From the NCBI GenBank assembly GCA_051294375.1, contig CM119268.1:20254531-20318530 (forward strand): a DNA stretch of 64,000 nucleotides. Direction: 5' to 3'. Shown in pieces: positions 13,794-24,200 of this stretch. The translations under genes were made by a program, and so were the position numbers. Origin of the DNA: Paraspadella gotoi (lineage: Eukaryota; Chaetognatha). Each line of letters starts with the position of its first letter. The first letter of the stretch is position 1. The notes beneath the pieces were generated by a model that saw only the letters and a program-made list of their open reading frames with translations, ran no database searches and was not told where the DNA came from.

Positions 13794-16700
13794 ATTATGC
13801 AATTGCGACGATCCTTATATTTTTAAGATTTTTTTAACTTGCATCATTTTTTCAACTTGCATCATTTTTTTAAATTGCAACATTTTTCCACATTAATTAA
13901 TTAATTAATTAAAACATTTATTAGTAATCATAAATCATAAAGATTCAGGTAAATGTGACTTATGTTTTTTCCATTTAAACTCATTTCCACGGGCACAATT
14001 CCGTCAAAACTTTATATCTAGCTGATTAATGAATTATTGATTAATTAATTGACTAATTGATTAATTAACTGATTAATTATTTGATTTATTAATACATCCT
14101 GCATATACATTTAATATAAAAGGAAAAAGAAGCATAATCAATTAGTGAAACAGGTTTTTGTTTTTTCCATTTAAACTCATTTCCACTCAAACGATTCCAT
14201 CGAAACTTGATTTCCTGTTCAATCACACACTTTCCTACCCACATATAAAATTCCAGGCCAATCGCCCCATCCACTCATGAGCAATTGGTGTTCAAATAGT
14301 GAATTATATTTTTTTGTTTTTTCCATTTAAACCAATTTCCACTCGCACGATTCCCTCGAAACTTCATATACATTTCAGTCACACACTTCCCTACCCGCAC
14401 ACAAAATTTCATTCCAATCCATCCATGCAATCACGAGTAATTGGTGTTTTTTGCTAAGGTGGGACGGACGGACGGACATCATTTTTTTTGCATAATTTAT
14501 CATAATTCGATGTTCTGACATGATATAAGTTAGTGCCCGACAATATTGAGGGGGCGGACCGACGGACCGACAAAGTGAATTATAGAGTCGGGATCTGCTG
14601 ATAAGCAGATCCGACTAAAAAGGAGAGAAAAGAAAGGGGGAAAGAAAAAGGGGAAGTGAGAAAGAAAAAAAAAGATACAGGAGATAAATAAAGGGGAAGA
14701 AAGAATAAGAGAGAGATTAGGATAGAAAAAAAAAAGAAAAGGAAAATAAGGAAAAAAGCAGGGAAAAAGTGGAGAAGAGAGAGAGAGGGGTAAAAATATG
14801 GTGAGAAGGTGAGAGGAGAATAAGAGAGGACAGGAAAAAATTTTTTTTTTTTAAATTTAAAGATTTCATACCAAAAAATGATAAAAAAATCACATTTGAA
14901 AATTAACCGAATTTAACCGTTAAAATAAATATATTAACGGTTAAGTTGAAATTATTTTTAACCGTTAACAGTTAACGGTTATCGGAACACTAGTTCCTAG
15001 CAATTTTTGCACCAGTAGCGCAGTAAATATTACAAAACCATGGATGATTTCTGAAACTGCAGTGTTTGGGCTATCCAACGCAGCCGGAACAAAGAAAATC
15101 CATAAAGGTTTTGACTAGAAAATACTGAAAAAAGCGGTGTTTCGTCTGATTTCCAATTGAATTTTTTTTATTTTGCGGTATTTACTGTATATTATACAGT
15201 ATATTATACAGTAAACAAAAACTGTATATTATATAGTATATATAGTAATATATATATAGTATTATATATAGTATTATACAGTATATTATACAGTAAACAA
15301 AAACTGTTTAAGTCAAATAAATATACAGCGGTCATGCACTGATTCCGATTCTGTTGGGTTTAGCCTATCTTTCAAGCACATAACAAAAAAAAATAAATTG
15401 ACGTCATAGTCAGAAATAATAGCATTTAATAGTTTTTTTTCTTCAAAATTTATCTTCGTTTTTGTTTCTTACTGTTTTTGCCAAACATGCCCTTTAAACT
15501 TATAAAAATAAAGATTAGCTAATGAAACTACGTCTTAGGTACCTTTCGTTGCCCGAACAAAGAAAATTCATTGATATCATAGTCTCAATATGGAGCCTTT
15601 GAAATACCTCATTTTCTTCCTAATTTACCCTTTATTGATAAAGACCTTGTATTATAATAAAAAATATGCAAAGGTTTTAATTTGCACCTGAAGACCACAA
15701 TTTAAAAATCTGATAATAGTCTTTTAGCCCTATGTCAGTAGTTTTTAAATTAGGGGGAACAAAGTTTGAACTCCTAAATTTTCATATTTAAATCATGATT
15801 TTTTACTTATTTTTTCTTTTCATCAAAATGCTAATTTATTATCCTTAGTAATTAAATAAACGTTTGAGGTATAGAAAATCTTTGTTTACATCAGAAACAA
15901 TTCAATCTTTTCTTTTTCAGAATCTATAAATTTTTATTTTTTTACATACGGCCAAGTATGTTTAATTTCAAAAGTTGTTATACTTTTGACTAAGATTCCG
16001 ATCCAGATTTTAAAAAAATCCTTTAAAACATTTTAAAAAAATTATATGGAAATATAGTTGAGGCTTTAATATGATACCAGTCCCATCGTTCTATCATCTT
16101 TGGTTCAAAAGATATCAAAGATAATAAATTTTTCTATTACCAAATACCAATTAAGTAACTCGGCCGAAGCTAAAAATTTAAGTGGAACCAAAAAGAAAAT
16201 TTAACGAATGCAGATTTGTTTTAAAAATTGGGAGTGAAAAATGACCATTTTTTGTAGATTATTTAATTATTATTGAATCGATTGGTTTGAAATGTTACAT
16301 CAACAATATTGACATCACCATCAGTAAATATAAAAATATTTAAAATAAAATTATAAACGACCAGGTAACTTGCCTATCTAGATGTATATAAAGTTTCGAT
16401 GGAATCGTGCGAGTGGAAATGAGTTAAAATAGAAAAAACCCAAAAAAATCTCTTTCACTTTTTGAACGCCAATTACTCATATGTGGACGGGGCGATTGAC
16501 TTGAAAATTTGTATGTAGGTAGGAAAGTGTGTGATTAAGCTGGAAATCAAGTTTTGATAGAATTGTCTGAGTGGAAATGAGTTTAAATGGAAAAAACAAA
16601 AAACCTGTTTCACTAATTGATTGTGCTTCTTTTTCTTTTTATATGAAATGTATTAATTAATCAAATAATTAATCGGTCAATAATTAATCAATTAATTATT

Positions 16701-17290
16701 CAATCAATTTATTTATCTAGTAATTAATTATTCAATCATTCAATTTATTTATCAATTAATTAATTATTTAATCAATCAATCAATTAAATCATTCGTTATC
16801 GGTATTATTGTGGTCGTCGCTATCATCGTCGTTGTTGTTTTTGTCGTGGTCATTGACGAAAATACCTAAAAACAAACATTTAGAATAAAATTAATAAAAT
16901 GCCTAATTAATTAATTAACTAGAATAAATGATCGTGGGCAGATGCGACATTGTTTGCTCAAAAAAAATTAAAAAATTATTACCCGTTTAACTCTAAACCA
17001 CCCCTAAACCCCCTCTCCTAGCGCAGATTGGCCGAAGTAAAATTATGCCAAATTGGGTAGGCTACGCAATGATAAATATAATTTTATGAATTGATCCAGT
17101 CAATTGCTTAACTTACTCCAGGTCGAAGCCACTCGACGTCAAAACCCAGCTCTTCTTCGTAGTACAATGATCTCTCGACGGCAGGGAAGTAGCGGTCCTC
17201 GAACAAGTCTCCGCTCTCGACCAGCTCGGCCTTGAGGTCCTCGTAGATCTGCCTTTTCTCGAAAGAGACAGCCTCCTCCGGGGTGCACAT
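3834..17290 (-). CDS. classical calpain (calcium-dependent cysteine protease), complete
   Basis: Cytosolic Ca2+-activated protease. Exons from the 5' end: 17117-17290, 10517-10695, 10297-10437, 10070-10231, 9877-9964, 7473-7521, 7366-7392 (27-nt microexon), 7128-7249, 6392-6515, 6174-6284, 5956-6109, 5576-5735, 4693-4834, 4449-4588, 4109-4304, 3834-3916. All phases agree and sum to 2052 nt (683 residues), close to the usual 700. Catalytic core: Cys84 in [10 protein letters not shown], His239 in [11 protein letters not shown], Asn259 in RNPWG. The C2-like domain follows, with [19 protein letters not shown] and [19 protein letters not shown]. From about residue 498 there is a penta-EF-hand domain with loops [26 protein letters not shown] and [12 protein letters not shown], and a degenerate last EF-hand ending SLYQ. 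The start used is ATG 17288-17290; an in-frame ATG at 17378-17380 would add 30 hydrophobic/basic residues, and an upstream exon is possible. It looks active, with no missing key residue. Orthology within arthropod CalpA/B or other classical calpains was not resolved. Confidence 0.95.
7990..8207 (+). repeat. 5' LTR of the miniature LTR element
   Basis: 218 bp bounded by TG...CA. It shares the order GAAGGTTT, GTAGCCACGG, GTCAACCCTCGGTGGT, CTCATGATCTTCCATGGTAA, TGTATTCTCTGTATCA and TTATTCGCCAATAATATA with the copy at 9506-9699. It is about 24 bp longer, mainly from a CGGTCGCAAAGGAGGCCGG insertion. Confidence 0.75.
8492..8992 (+). CDS. unknown Thr/Ala-rich ORF inside the miniature LTR element
   Basis: An ATG-to-stop frame of 166 codons between the two LTRs, in the orientation given by the polypurine tract. 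The product is rich in Thr, Ala, Ser and Val and matches no retroviral domain I know. An overlapping frame (8937-9527) carries about six tandem 7-residue units of the type G-V-A-A-I-L-Q, from 21-bp DNA repeats at about 9090-9230. Antisense frames across the same DNA are also open, so coding is unproven. Confidence 0.3.
   Translation: MKEKFCSIIFSKNCSTSKTPFTGAPTTVHNLATTTTAASLIAAFPATSELASLVKSPPPGWFPPTRDASTGTTAPTTFNASSSTIGVFDTVEAAYLTDIVITANAAVATVKASTKDVSTQTRIKTDDNVNITIVDATQATIDVLNAARLAAPSLNDVVHSVLCDAD
9506..9699 (+). repeat. 3' LTR of the miniature LTR element
   Basis: 194 bp bounded by TG...CA, a direct copy of 7990-8207 with scattered substitutions and one deletion. The purine tract 9493-9503 lies just upstream. 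Confidence 0.75.
10810..11100 (+). repeat. fragment of dispersed repeat family B
   Basis: Contains AAACAAGTTTGAGCAAACAA plus CGGATCTGC, then CATGTCAGAACATCGAATTATG, CCGTCCGTCCGTCCCACCT and GGATTGGAATGAAAATTTGT. These pieces recur at about 13905-14620, 16360-16970, 29640-30010, 39400-39660, 40020-40160, 40680-40915 and 43200-43535. Non-coding. It lies in the 6.4-kb first intron of calpain. Confidence 0.6.
11902..12139 (+). mobile_element. solo LTR of a Gypsy/CsRn1-like retrotransposon
   Basis: Begins TGGTGGACTAAAATCCACCAA and ends TTACTGTCTCTTCA. The same unit at 51094-51323 is followed by a tRNA-Trp-type primer-binding site, which identifies the unit as an LTR. AAGG occurs on both sides of this copy, a possible short target duplication. 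No interior follows, so it is a solo LTR. Confidence 0.55.
12361..12544 (+). repeat. 18-bp tandem repeat array (about 10 copies)
   Basis: Unit CATCATTTTTTCAACTTG repeated head to tail with small changes (CAATTTG, CATTTTG, CAACTAG). Three more copies lie at about 13830-13885, next to another family A end fragment, so the array seems to travel with that context. Confidence 0.8.
13751..13790 (+). repeat. CT microsatellite
   Basis: About 20 CT dinucleotides with one interruption, within the calpain first intron. Similar shorter pyrimidine tracts recur in every family A copy. Confidence 0.9.
15130..15810 (-). repeat. inverted-repeat family H, left copy
   Basis: Reverse complement of about 19850-20480. 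Shared markers here include CAGCGGTCATGCACTGATTC, TAGCCTATCTTTCAAGCACATA, ATGGAGCCTTTGAAATACCTC, AGTCTTTTAGCCCTATGTCAG and GGGGGAACAAAGTTTGAACTC. This copy is interrupted at about 15178-15305 by a TATACAGTATATTATACAG-rich palindromic AT tract missing from the partner. Non-coding. Confidence 0.75.
16360..16970 (-). repeat. repeat family B, reverse copy
   Basis: Contains GTTTCGATGGAATCGTGCGAG, GAGTGGAAATGAGTTTAAATGG, TTAA-rich tracts and the end GATCGTGGGCAGATGCGACATTGTTTGCTC in reverse order relative to 12230-14620. No coding potential. It sits close to the 5' exon of calpain. Confidence 0.6.
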
Positions 17291-18704
17291 TGTCTTTTGC
17301 GAGTGCCAAGAGATTCTTCGAAAGTTCCGATTGAAGGCACTGAGAAAGACTAGAATTGTCTTAATAGTTTGCTTCTTCACCGACGAAAGATCGAACCCTA
17401 AAGTTAGGATATAATTTTTTAAAGTCGTGTTCGGACGAACAGAAAAAGAAATTCTCGTTCCGGATTTAAAAAGAGTTGAACGATCGGACGACTTCTTTTC
17501 GCTCGGATAGAAGATCTGGAAGCGTTCGAGAGAGAAATAAGGTTGTGGAGCGAATGTTAAGGAGGGGGAAAGAAAAAATTCAACACAAACGATGATTCTA
17601 TATGTAAAAAGAGTTTAAAACACAAAAAAATTAAGTCTTTACTCCACAAAGGTAGACGTTGCACATTTAGGAGGCCGCTTCTTTTTCACAAAAGCTAGAT
17701 TTTCTTCATTGAAACGGGAAAACCGGTCGTCGAAAAACCGGTCCTCGACGATCGAAGAAAAATAAAATTAATTTTTGTTTAATTAAAGCCGGTTGAACGA
17801 GACAGCGGATCTGGGCGTCGGCTTCGGTCGCGGTGGAAAACAAAATGTCTTCTTGGATTCCAATCAGTGCTGTCTTTTTGACATGCTCGTATAGTTGCTG
17901 ATGGTTGCTCGGGATTTTAAAAATGTTTTCTTTCATGACTTATCAAATTTGGGGAGTTTCTTTTTATATGTAACCGTGTTTAATTTTTTTTATGAATAAT
18001 TTTTTTCGAGTTCGGTCGTTGATTCGAAATTAATCATATCCGTATTGGTTTTTTTTTTTTTTTCAGTACCATCGGTATAAGGTCGTTGTTTCCTCGCTCA
18101 GACAAACGAAACGAAACGAAACGAAAACAAGGTTTTCGTCATTCCTCTCTCTTTTTCTCTCTCTCTTTCCTTACTGTTGAGTTGTCAATACAGGATTTTT
18201 GCGCCGCTCCTTCGGCACAAACCGTGGCCTTTACCCAATCAGGTATCCGAAACTATTCGCAACTCAACCGCGTCACCGAGTCTGAGTCTCAAGACTTTTT
18301 ACGAACTTGAAATAGAAAAAAGAAAATTCAACTTAAAACGGCGACTCGAGTTTCGTCGCAGAGAAAACGTAGAAGGCTGAAAAGATCGACGTTCGACCCC
18401 AAATGACGAAACTGAGTGAATTCTTCTGAATAAAAATAATATCGTCCCTTTTTCAGCTGCTCGATCCTTTTGATGAGATCGTAAATGGGAGGTTTTAAAA
18501 TGATACGATTCTTTTCGAGTTACATTCTAAGTCATTCTGCCTGGAAGTGAGGGCGGGTTCCAACTTGGGATGAGCCGAGTTGAGATTCCTGAGTATGAAG
18601 GAAGAAGGCCAAATCGAGCTGTGAATAGTTTTAACCCTGAGAGGAGGAATGAGAAGTTTCGCTCTCTTTTCCTTAATTGAAAGCTTGCAGGATCCAGCTG
18701 TTAT

Positions 18705-18953
18705 CTTGGGCTGCTTGTGATGCCCATTGGGATGGGGCATCTCACTGTTGGCTTTCGGGGCTTCCGACCCTCAGTGATGCCCCCAGTCACTGGCGCGGTT
18801 ACCCTACGACGGTCTCGCTTCGCCAACGCAGAGGGAAGTCGTTAGGACTGTGGATGGAACACTACGCCTGGGATGGTGTGTTCCCCCTCTGAGCCAATGG
18901 ATTTGGCTGAAGGATGGCGGACGTGAGGCGGTGTGAATATACCGCCACACTGT
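18705..18953 (+). repeat. family D repeat copy
   Basis: About 250 bp with TGTGATGCCCATTGGGATGG, CATCTCACTGTTGGCTTTCG, CTTCCGACCCTCAGTGATGCC and GGTGTGAATATACCGCCACA. Other copies: 33129-33358, 34436-34690, 61297-61478 (reverse). The 5' end differs from the canonical TATGGCAACAGCCGGGTTGCC. Confidence 0.7.
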
Positions 18954-19075
18954 TATTATCCTCTGTGTGATGGAGGCCTTAAACCACCAAAGCCTGTCCA
19001 AAGTCAGGGACAAGACAGCTTGTTTATTAAATGAATGGATAATTTTTATATTGGTTGTGCCAATTTCATATATAT
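18954..19075 (+). repeat. family F repeat copy
   Basis: Contains GATGGAGGCCTTAAACCACC, CAAAGCCTGTCCAAAGTCAG and ATGAATGGATAATTTTTATATTGG. The reverse complement is at about 33778-33900. It follows directly on a family D copy here, whereas at 33-34 kb both occur within one larger inverted-repeat element. Confidence 0.65.
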
Positions 19076-19849
19076 TTATTCATTATATATTTAATTTTAA
19101 AATTTTATATTGATTGTTATATGTTGTGTTGCTAATTTATTCGAAAAAAGATTTTTTATTCCTAATTCGTTGTTCAGGGTAATAAATTATGAAAAAAGAT
19201 GTAATGGTCGAATTTAGTTTAAACGTGACAGTTTGCTGATGAAATTTGTGTAACTTTCTAAGTTGCTGTTGATCGTTGTTGTTGCCGAGTCGTTGTCGTT
19301 GATGGTATACTTGTAAACTAAAAAAGTGCAAAGTATAGATATATTTATAAAAAGATACGCTGCTCTACATATTGTTATTTTTCTATTCTACGAAAAAAAT
19401 TGTGCATATTTTCACTTATTTTTTTAAAATCAAACTCAAGGACATCTGGTAGGGAAGTTGGGCGTTAAGCGTCCGAGATAAAAATTAGTGAATAAAATAG
19501 TTATTTTACTCACTGAATAAAAATACTTACAAAATACATAAAATTGATAAAATTATTAATGCGATGACATTGTTCAATCACATGCAATATATCTAGTATC
19601 TTTTTTTTTATTGAAATCGATAGATATTAACTAAAAATATTAGAATTAATTTTTCTTTTTTATATAATAAGAAAACCAAACTTGCATCGTCGTCAGGTTG
19701 ATAGTAAATATGCGTTTGAGGATTCCAAATCTGTTTTTCAAATTGACCTACGTAGACGCGCATAGACGCGATATGCCTTGAAAGCAAGTTGTTCCGTTAC
19801 TGTTGAAAAAAATCATGTAGCAACCTTAAAAAACATATGATTTAAATAT

Positions 19850-20480
19850 GAAAATTTAGGAGTTCAAACTTTGTTCCCCCTGATTTAAAAACTACTGACA
19901 TAGGGCTAAAAGACTGTATTATCAGATTTTTAAATTGTAGTCATCTTCAGGTGTAAATTAAAACCATTGCATAATGCCCATTAGCTATATTAATATAAAA
20001 AAATTATTAAAAAACAACTACAATCTTTCAATAATATGCTAATGCATGTAGCTGTATGGTTAAATTATTGTTTTCATTTTTTATTATAATACAAGGTCCT
20101 TATCAATAAAGGGGTAAATTATGAAGAAAATGAGGTATTTCAAGGCTCCATATTGAGACTATGATATCAATGAATTTTCTTTGTTCCGGCAACGAAATGT
20201 ACTAAGACTTTGTAGTTTTCGCTTATTAGCTAATCTTATTTTTTTCTAATTTTAAAGGGCATGTTTGGCAAAAACAGTCAGAAACAAAAATGATGATAAA
20301 TTTTGAGAAAAAATTTGGAATAATTGCTATTATTTCTTACTAATACTATGACGTCAAGTTAATTTTTTTCGTTATGTGCTTGCAAGATAGGCTAAAGCCA
20401 ACAGAATCAGAATCAGTGCATGACCGCTGTATATTTATTTGAATTAATGAAAAAAAATCAATTCCAGACTACCCTACATC
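19850..20480 (+). repeat. inverted-repeat family H, right copy
   Basis: Reverse complement of 15130-15810, without the AT-rich insertion. Boundaries are approximate. The pair flanks the first coding exon of calpain. Confidence 0.75.
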
Positions 20481-20940
20481 TGGAAACTTTTGTCATATAT
20501 TCTTAATTTATTTATTTATTTTTAATTTCGACTTTTTTAATTGTTTCAATAAAAAAGTTTAATTTGAAAAAAAAAGTTTAAAATTAAATCGAAGTACATT
20601 TTAACGAATAAAAGAGATGTTATTTGGGTTATCTTTGTAAATTTTTCAACACAAAATTATAATGAAATTGTAAGTGACGATTCTATAGTCACTATGCCAA
20701 TTAGTTTCCCCCTGGAAAATTATCTTCTCTGTGTTTATTAGCCATGTCATTCATGTAATGTAATGTATTTATTAGCCATGTCATTCATGTAATGTAATGT
20801 TCCAAAAAAATCTTATAAATGTCACCATGAAATTAAGTAGTTAGAACCTTCAACTGTATGTGTGATACTAATTTTTAAAATCATAATATTGTGATCTCAT
20901 GATAGGCTATGTTGTTTTTGTCAGTTTTTATTTGTAATTA

Positions 20941-21294
20941 TGTCCCACTTCAGACAGGCGCTGCTCTTTTCTTTCCACTCGAATCCCCGTCGATGGCGCT
21001 GCCCTCTCGCGTCTGCCTCGTCAACTCTCGCTGTCGTTCGCGAACATCTGATTCGTCGAGATGACGTCGGCCCCGCGTGACCGACACCACGTGACGCATC
21101 CGTTGGCGAAAGGAGCCAATGACGACGACGACGAAGACGACGACGAATGACAACATCCCCACTCCGCGCTTATCTCGCTCTCCCTCCCTCAGTTCTCTCG
21201 TCTCTCTCTCTCTCTCAAACCCAGCGAGCGCGAAAAACGGGAAAAGTTAAAAAAAATAAAGAAAGCGGGGGAGAGAAGCGAAAGATCTTCTTCG
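20941..21294 (+). promoter_or_regulatory. menin promoter / 5' UTR region
   Basis: GC content rises sharply, in contrast to the AT-rich spacer. It holds an E-box CACGTG (21088-21093), a CCAAT box (21116-21120), a GACGAC-rich run and a pyrimidine initiator-like tract (21170-21215), directly upstream of the menin ATG at 21295. An upstream ATG at 21147 opens a frame that overlaps the menin start out of frame, a possible uORF if transcription begins before it. The assignment rests on composition and position only. Confidence 0.45.
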
Positions 21295-24200
21295 ATGGCG
21301 GGATCGACGGAGTCTCGATGGAAGAGGTTCTTCCCCATCAAGACCATCGGCGATGTCCTCAAGCTCTTCCGCCACGAGCTCTCCAAGGAGCAGCCCAACC
21401 TGGCGATGCTCAGCATCGTCGTCGGTTTCGTCGAACACTCTCTCACCGTCAATCGGAACCTCACCGCGCAACAGGTTCCCTCTTAGCTTTCTTTCTTTCT
21501 TTTTTTTTTTTTTTTTTTAGGAATTGCTGGGGGGGAGAGTATGCTCTGGATGTGATCGCCGAGCGTGGGCGGATCGCTGAATGTCGTCTTCTTTTGAATT
21601 TGGCGCGCGCTGGCTTGAATTTTGAAGTTGATCGAGGACCGAAAAAGGCAGAATTTTGAGTGGAGTGAGTCGAAAGATTCAGTGGGTTATAATATTTTTT
21701 TTGCTGCATTTTCATATGTACATAAAGAAAGTTTTTTAGAGGAACATTATCACAGATTGCATTGTATTTATAGTAATATCATTGTATAATTTCTTTCAAT
21801 TGGTTTGAATTTAGACGAGAAGTAAGATAAATAATAATTTTAATATTATTGTTGTAAATAAATTATTATTTATCTTGCTTCTAGTAATATCTTTATAAAT
21901 TAATATAGTTCTAAAATTTTTTTTTCAATTCAAAAAGTGCTATAATATACTGTTTAATGTAGTTTCTTGGTCATGATTATTGCTCGTAAATTGATCGATC
22001 TTTTGAATTAGTTTTTCTATGGGACTACGGACTACTACGTTATTTGAACAATATGTACAATACATTACAATATACAATGTACAATTATATAAACTAATGG
22101 AATTATAAATATTAATCGTTAAAAAACAAAACAAAAGGCCACTTACAATAATTATTTGTTTCGCTCATAGACGGAAAGTCAGGCGGCGCCTCAATCGGGA
22201 TCCCTGGACTCGGACTACTATGTCGTGGAATCGAGCGGCTTCCCTGAACTCGAGTGGTCCATCGCCAAAGTCCTCTACAAAGTCAGTCGGGTTCTTAATA
22301 ACCTAACCAGGGTGGGCATTAAAAAACCCACCCAAAAAAAACCAGCTAAAAAAAACCACTAAAAAGTGGGTTTTTTTGGGTTTTTATCGTCGCAATCGCT
22401 TAGCGTTTGCGACGATATTGTAACGCTTTTGCACATAAGTGGCGTCGTCGTCGGCGTTCCAAATTATAAATCGCCTTTTTTATGATCAAATTTGGGTGTA
22501 TGAAGCAGAAAATTTATATACAGCTTCTCATCATCGATGTGCTTAAAATTGGGTCAGGACAGTTATTAAATATGTTTTGTTTACGTTTTATCAAAACAAA
22601 CAAATGTTCTCTCTTTTATTTTTATGTTTCCTTCTCTATCTCTTTTCTCTTTTAAATATATGTAGCTCTCTGTCTCTTTTCCCCAGTGCTGATTCATCGG
22701 GGAAAAAAACGAATCTGCAGCTGGCTCTGCAGGGGCTCTTTCTTTTTCTCACTTTTTTCCTGCTGCTTCTGCTGCTGCCTTCTGAGTCTGCAGCTGGCTC
22801 TGCAGGGGCTCTCTCTTTTTCTCTCTTTTTAATCGCAAAATAGAATTTTTCTTTCTGTTTATAAATTAATTTTCTTTTCTCAAATTTTTTTTCTCAAGGG
22901 CTGCGTCTGCTGATCAGTTTATTTGACAATGACAATGGCAAAAAAAAACCTTTTTCATTTTTTTTTTCAGAAACTGAAACTTTAATTATCCTCGGTACTT
23001 TATTATTTTTTTTTATTGACAATCGCAAAATATAATTTTTCTTTCTATTCATAAATTAATTTTCTTTTCTCAAATTTTCTTTTTTTTGGTATCAAAATTT
23101 GTCGTCAATCCAGATTTTTCTTATGATATTGCGACGATCCTTATGCTTTTAAGATTTTTTTAAAATTACTTAATTTTTTAATTGACAAAGTTTTTGTTTG
23201 CAACGAATTTTATTTAAATTGAACAGACATGTTTTGACTTGCTTTACAAGCCTTCTTCAGCGCTTGTAAAGCAAGTGGAAACATGTCTGTTCAATTTAAA
23301 TAAAATTTGTTGCAAACAAAAACTTTGTCAACTCTCTAATCACTACTAACAACGAAAAAGAAAGGATTACTTCAATATAAAACATTAAATTGTTGAAGCA
23401 AAAATTTATATCATATAAGATATATCATTTTTACAAAACTTAATATATAATTTAATGATAAAAAACAACCCTAAACCTATGTTTTTCATTTTTACTATCA
23501 GTATCACTTTCGTTGATGGCTTCTGTACCGTTTTCTTTATATTAAGTAATCATGAATCGCAAATTATGTTAAGAGCAACACATTAAAAATTATTGTTATT
23601 CTCTCGTTATTATTTAACACAAGGTTAGGGTTCTTTTAAAGCTATTTATCAGAAAAAATTAAACTTCAATATAATTATATATTTGAATATTTGTCACACG
23701 TTAAAAAATTCTCTGAAAAGGTATCCTTACCAGGAGTAAAGTAACAAGAATGCGGGAAAATAATATATTGATGTCAGGAAAAAATCTTAGCTTAATTAAA
23801 TAAAATATTAAGGTGTTTAATTATGTCAAATATTTTATCCGAATATCAAAATTTCTTCTTAGCCTAAAATACAAGTTAGTTCGGCAAAAAGATATACTAA
23901 AGATGTACTTTGATTTTAATGTATTAGTAATTTATATAAATGTTTATGATGCATATTTAAATCAAATTATTATGAGTATTTAATTACTATATTTTAATAA
24001 AATTAAGTTTATACACTTTTTATTCAGAAAATATAATATTTATATTTATTACATTTCTGTTTACCATAAAACATATTAATTAATTAATACTATTATTAAA
24101 TATAATCAGTATATTTTTATATATTTTTATCAGTAATCACTCGAAGTATAAATACTTTAAATTTGTATCTTAAAAAGAATTAATATGACAGTCTGCTCTC

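Larger units (their letters stand above)
12230..14620 (+). repeat. composite, near full-length copy of repeat family B
   Basis: Runs from AAACAAGTTTGAGCAAACAA / GTCGGATCTGC to GCAGATCCGACTAAAAAG, so GTCGGATCTGC is inverted at the two ends. It contains TTAA-rich tracts, several diverged blocks with CCATTTAAACTCATTTCCACT and TTTCCTACCCACA, a GACGGACGGACGGAC run, and a terminal hairpin GGATCTGCTgataAGCAGATCC followed by GACTAA. A family A fragment (13400-13820) and an 18-bp tandem array are embedded. No protein-coding potential seen. Confidence 0.5.
17291..20940. other. spacer between the divergent calpain and menin 5' ends
   Basis: No convincing exon found. It contains a coding-like but phase-incompatible minus-strand ORF at 17706-17936, a pyrimidine-rich stretch at 18040-18180, a family D plus F copy (18700-19075) and the right copy of inverted family H (about 19850-20480). 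Calpain promoter elements presumably lie in 17300-18100, but I see no clear TATA box. Confidence 0.5.

Noticed and set aside
17706-17936. Minus-strand 76-residue ORF with coding-like composition upstream of calpain
   Set aside because: No donor gives the two-base phase needed to join the calpain exon at its possible acceptor, and the protein matches nothing I know.
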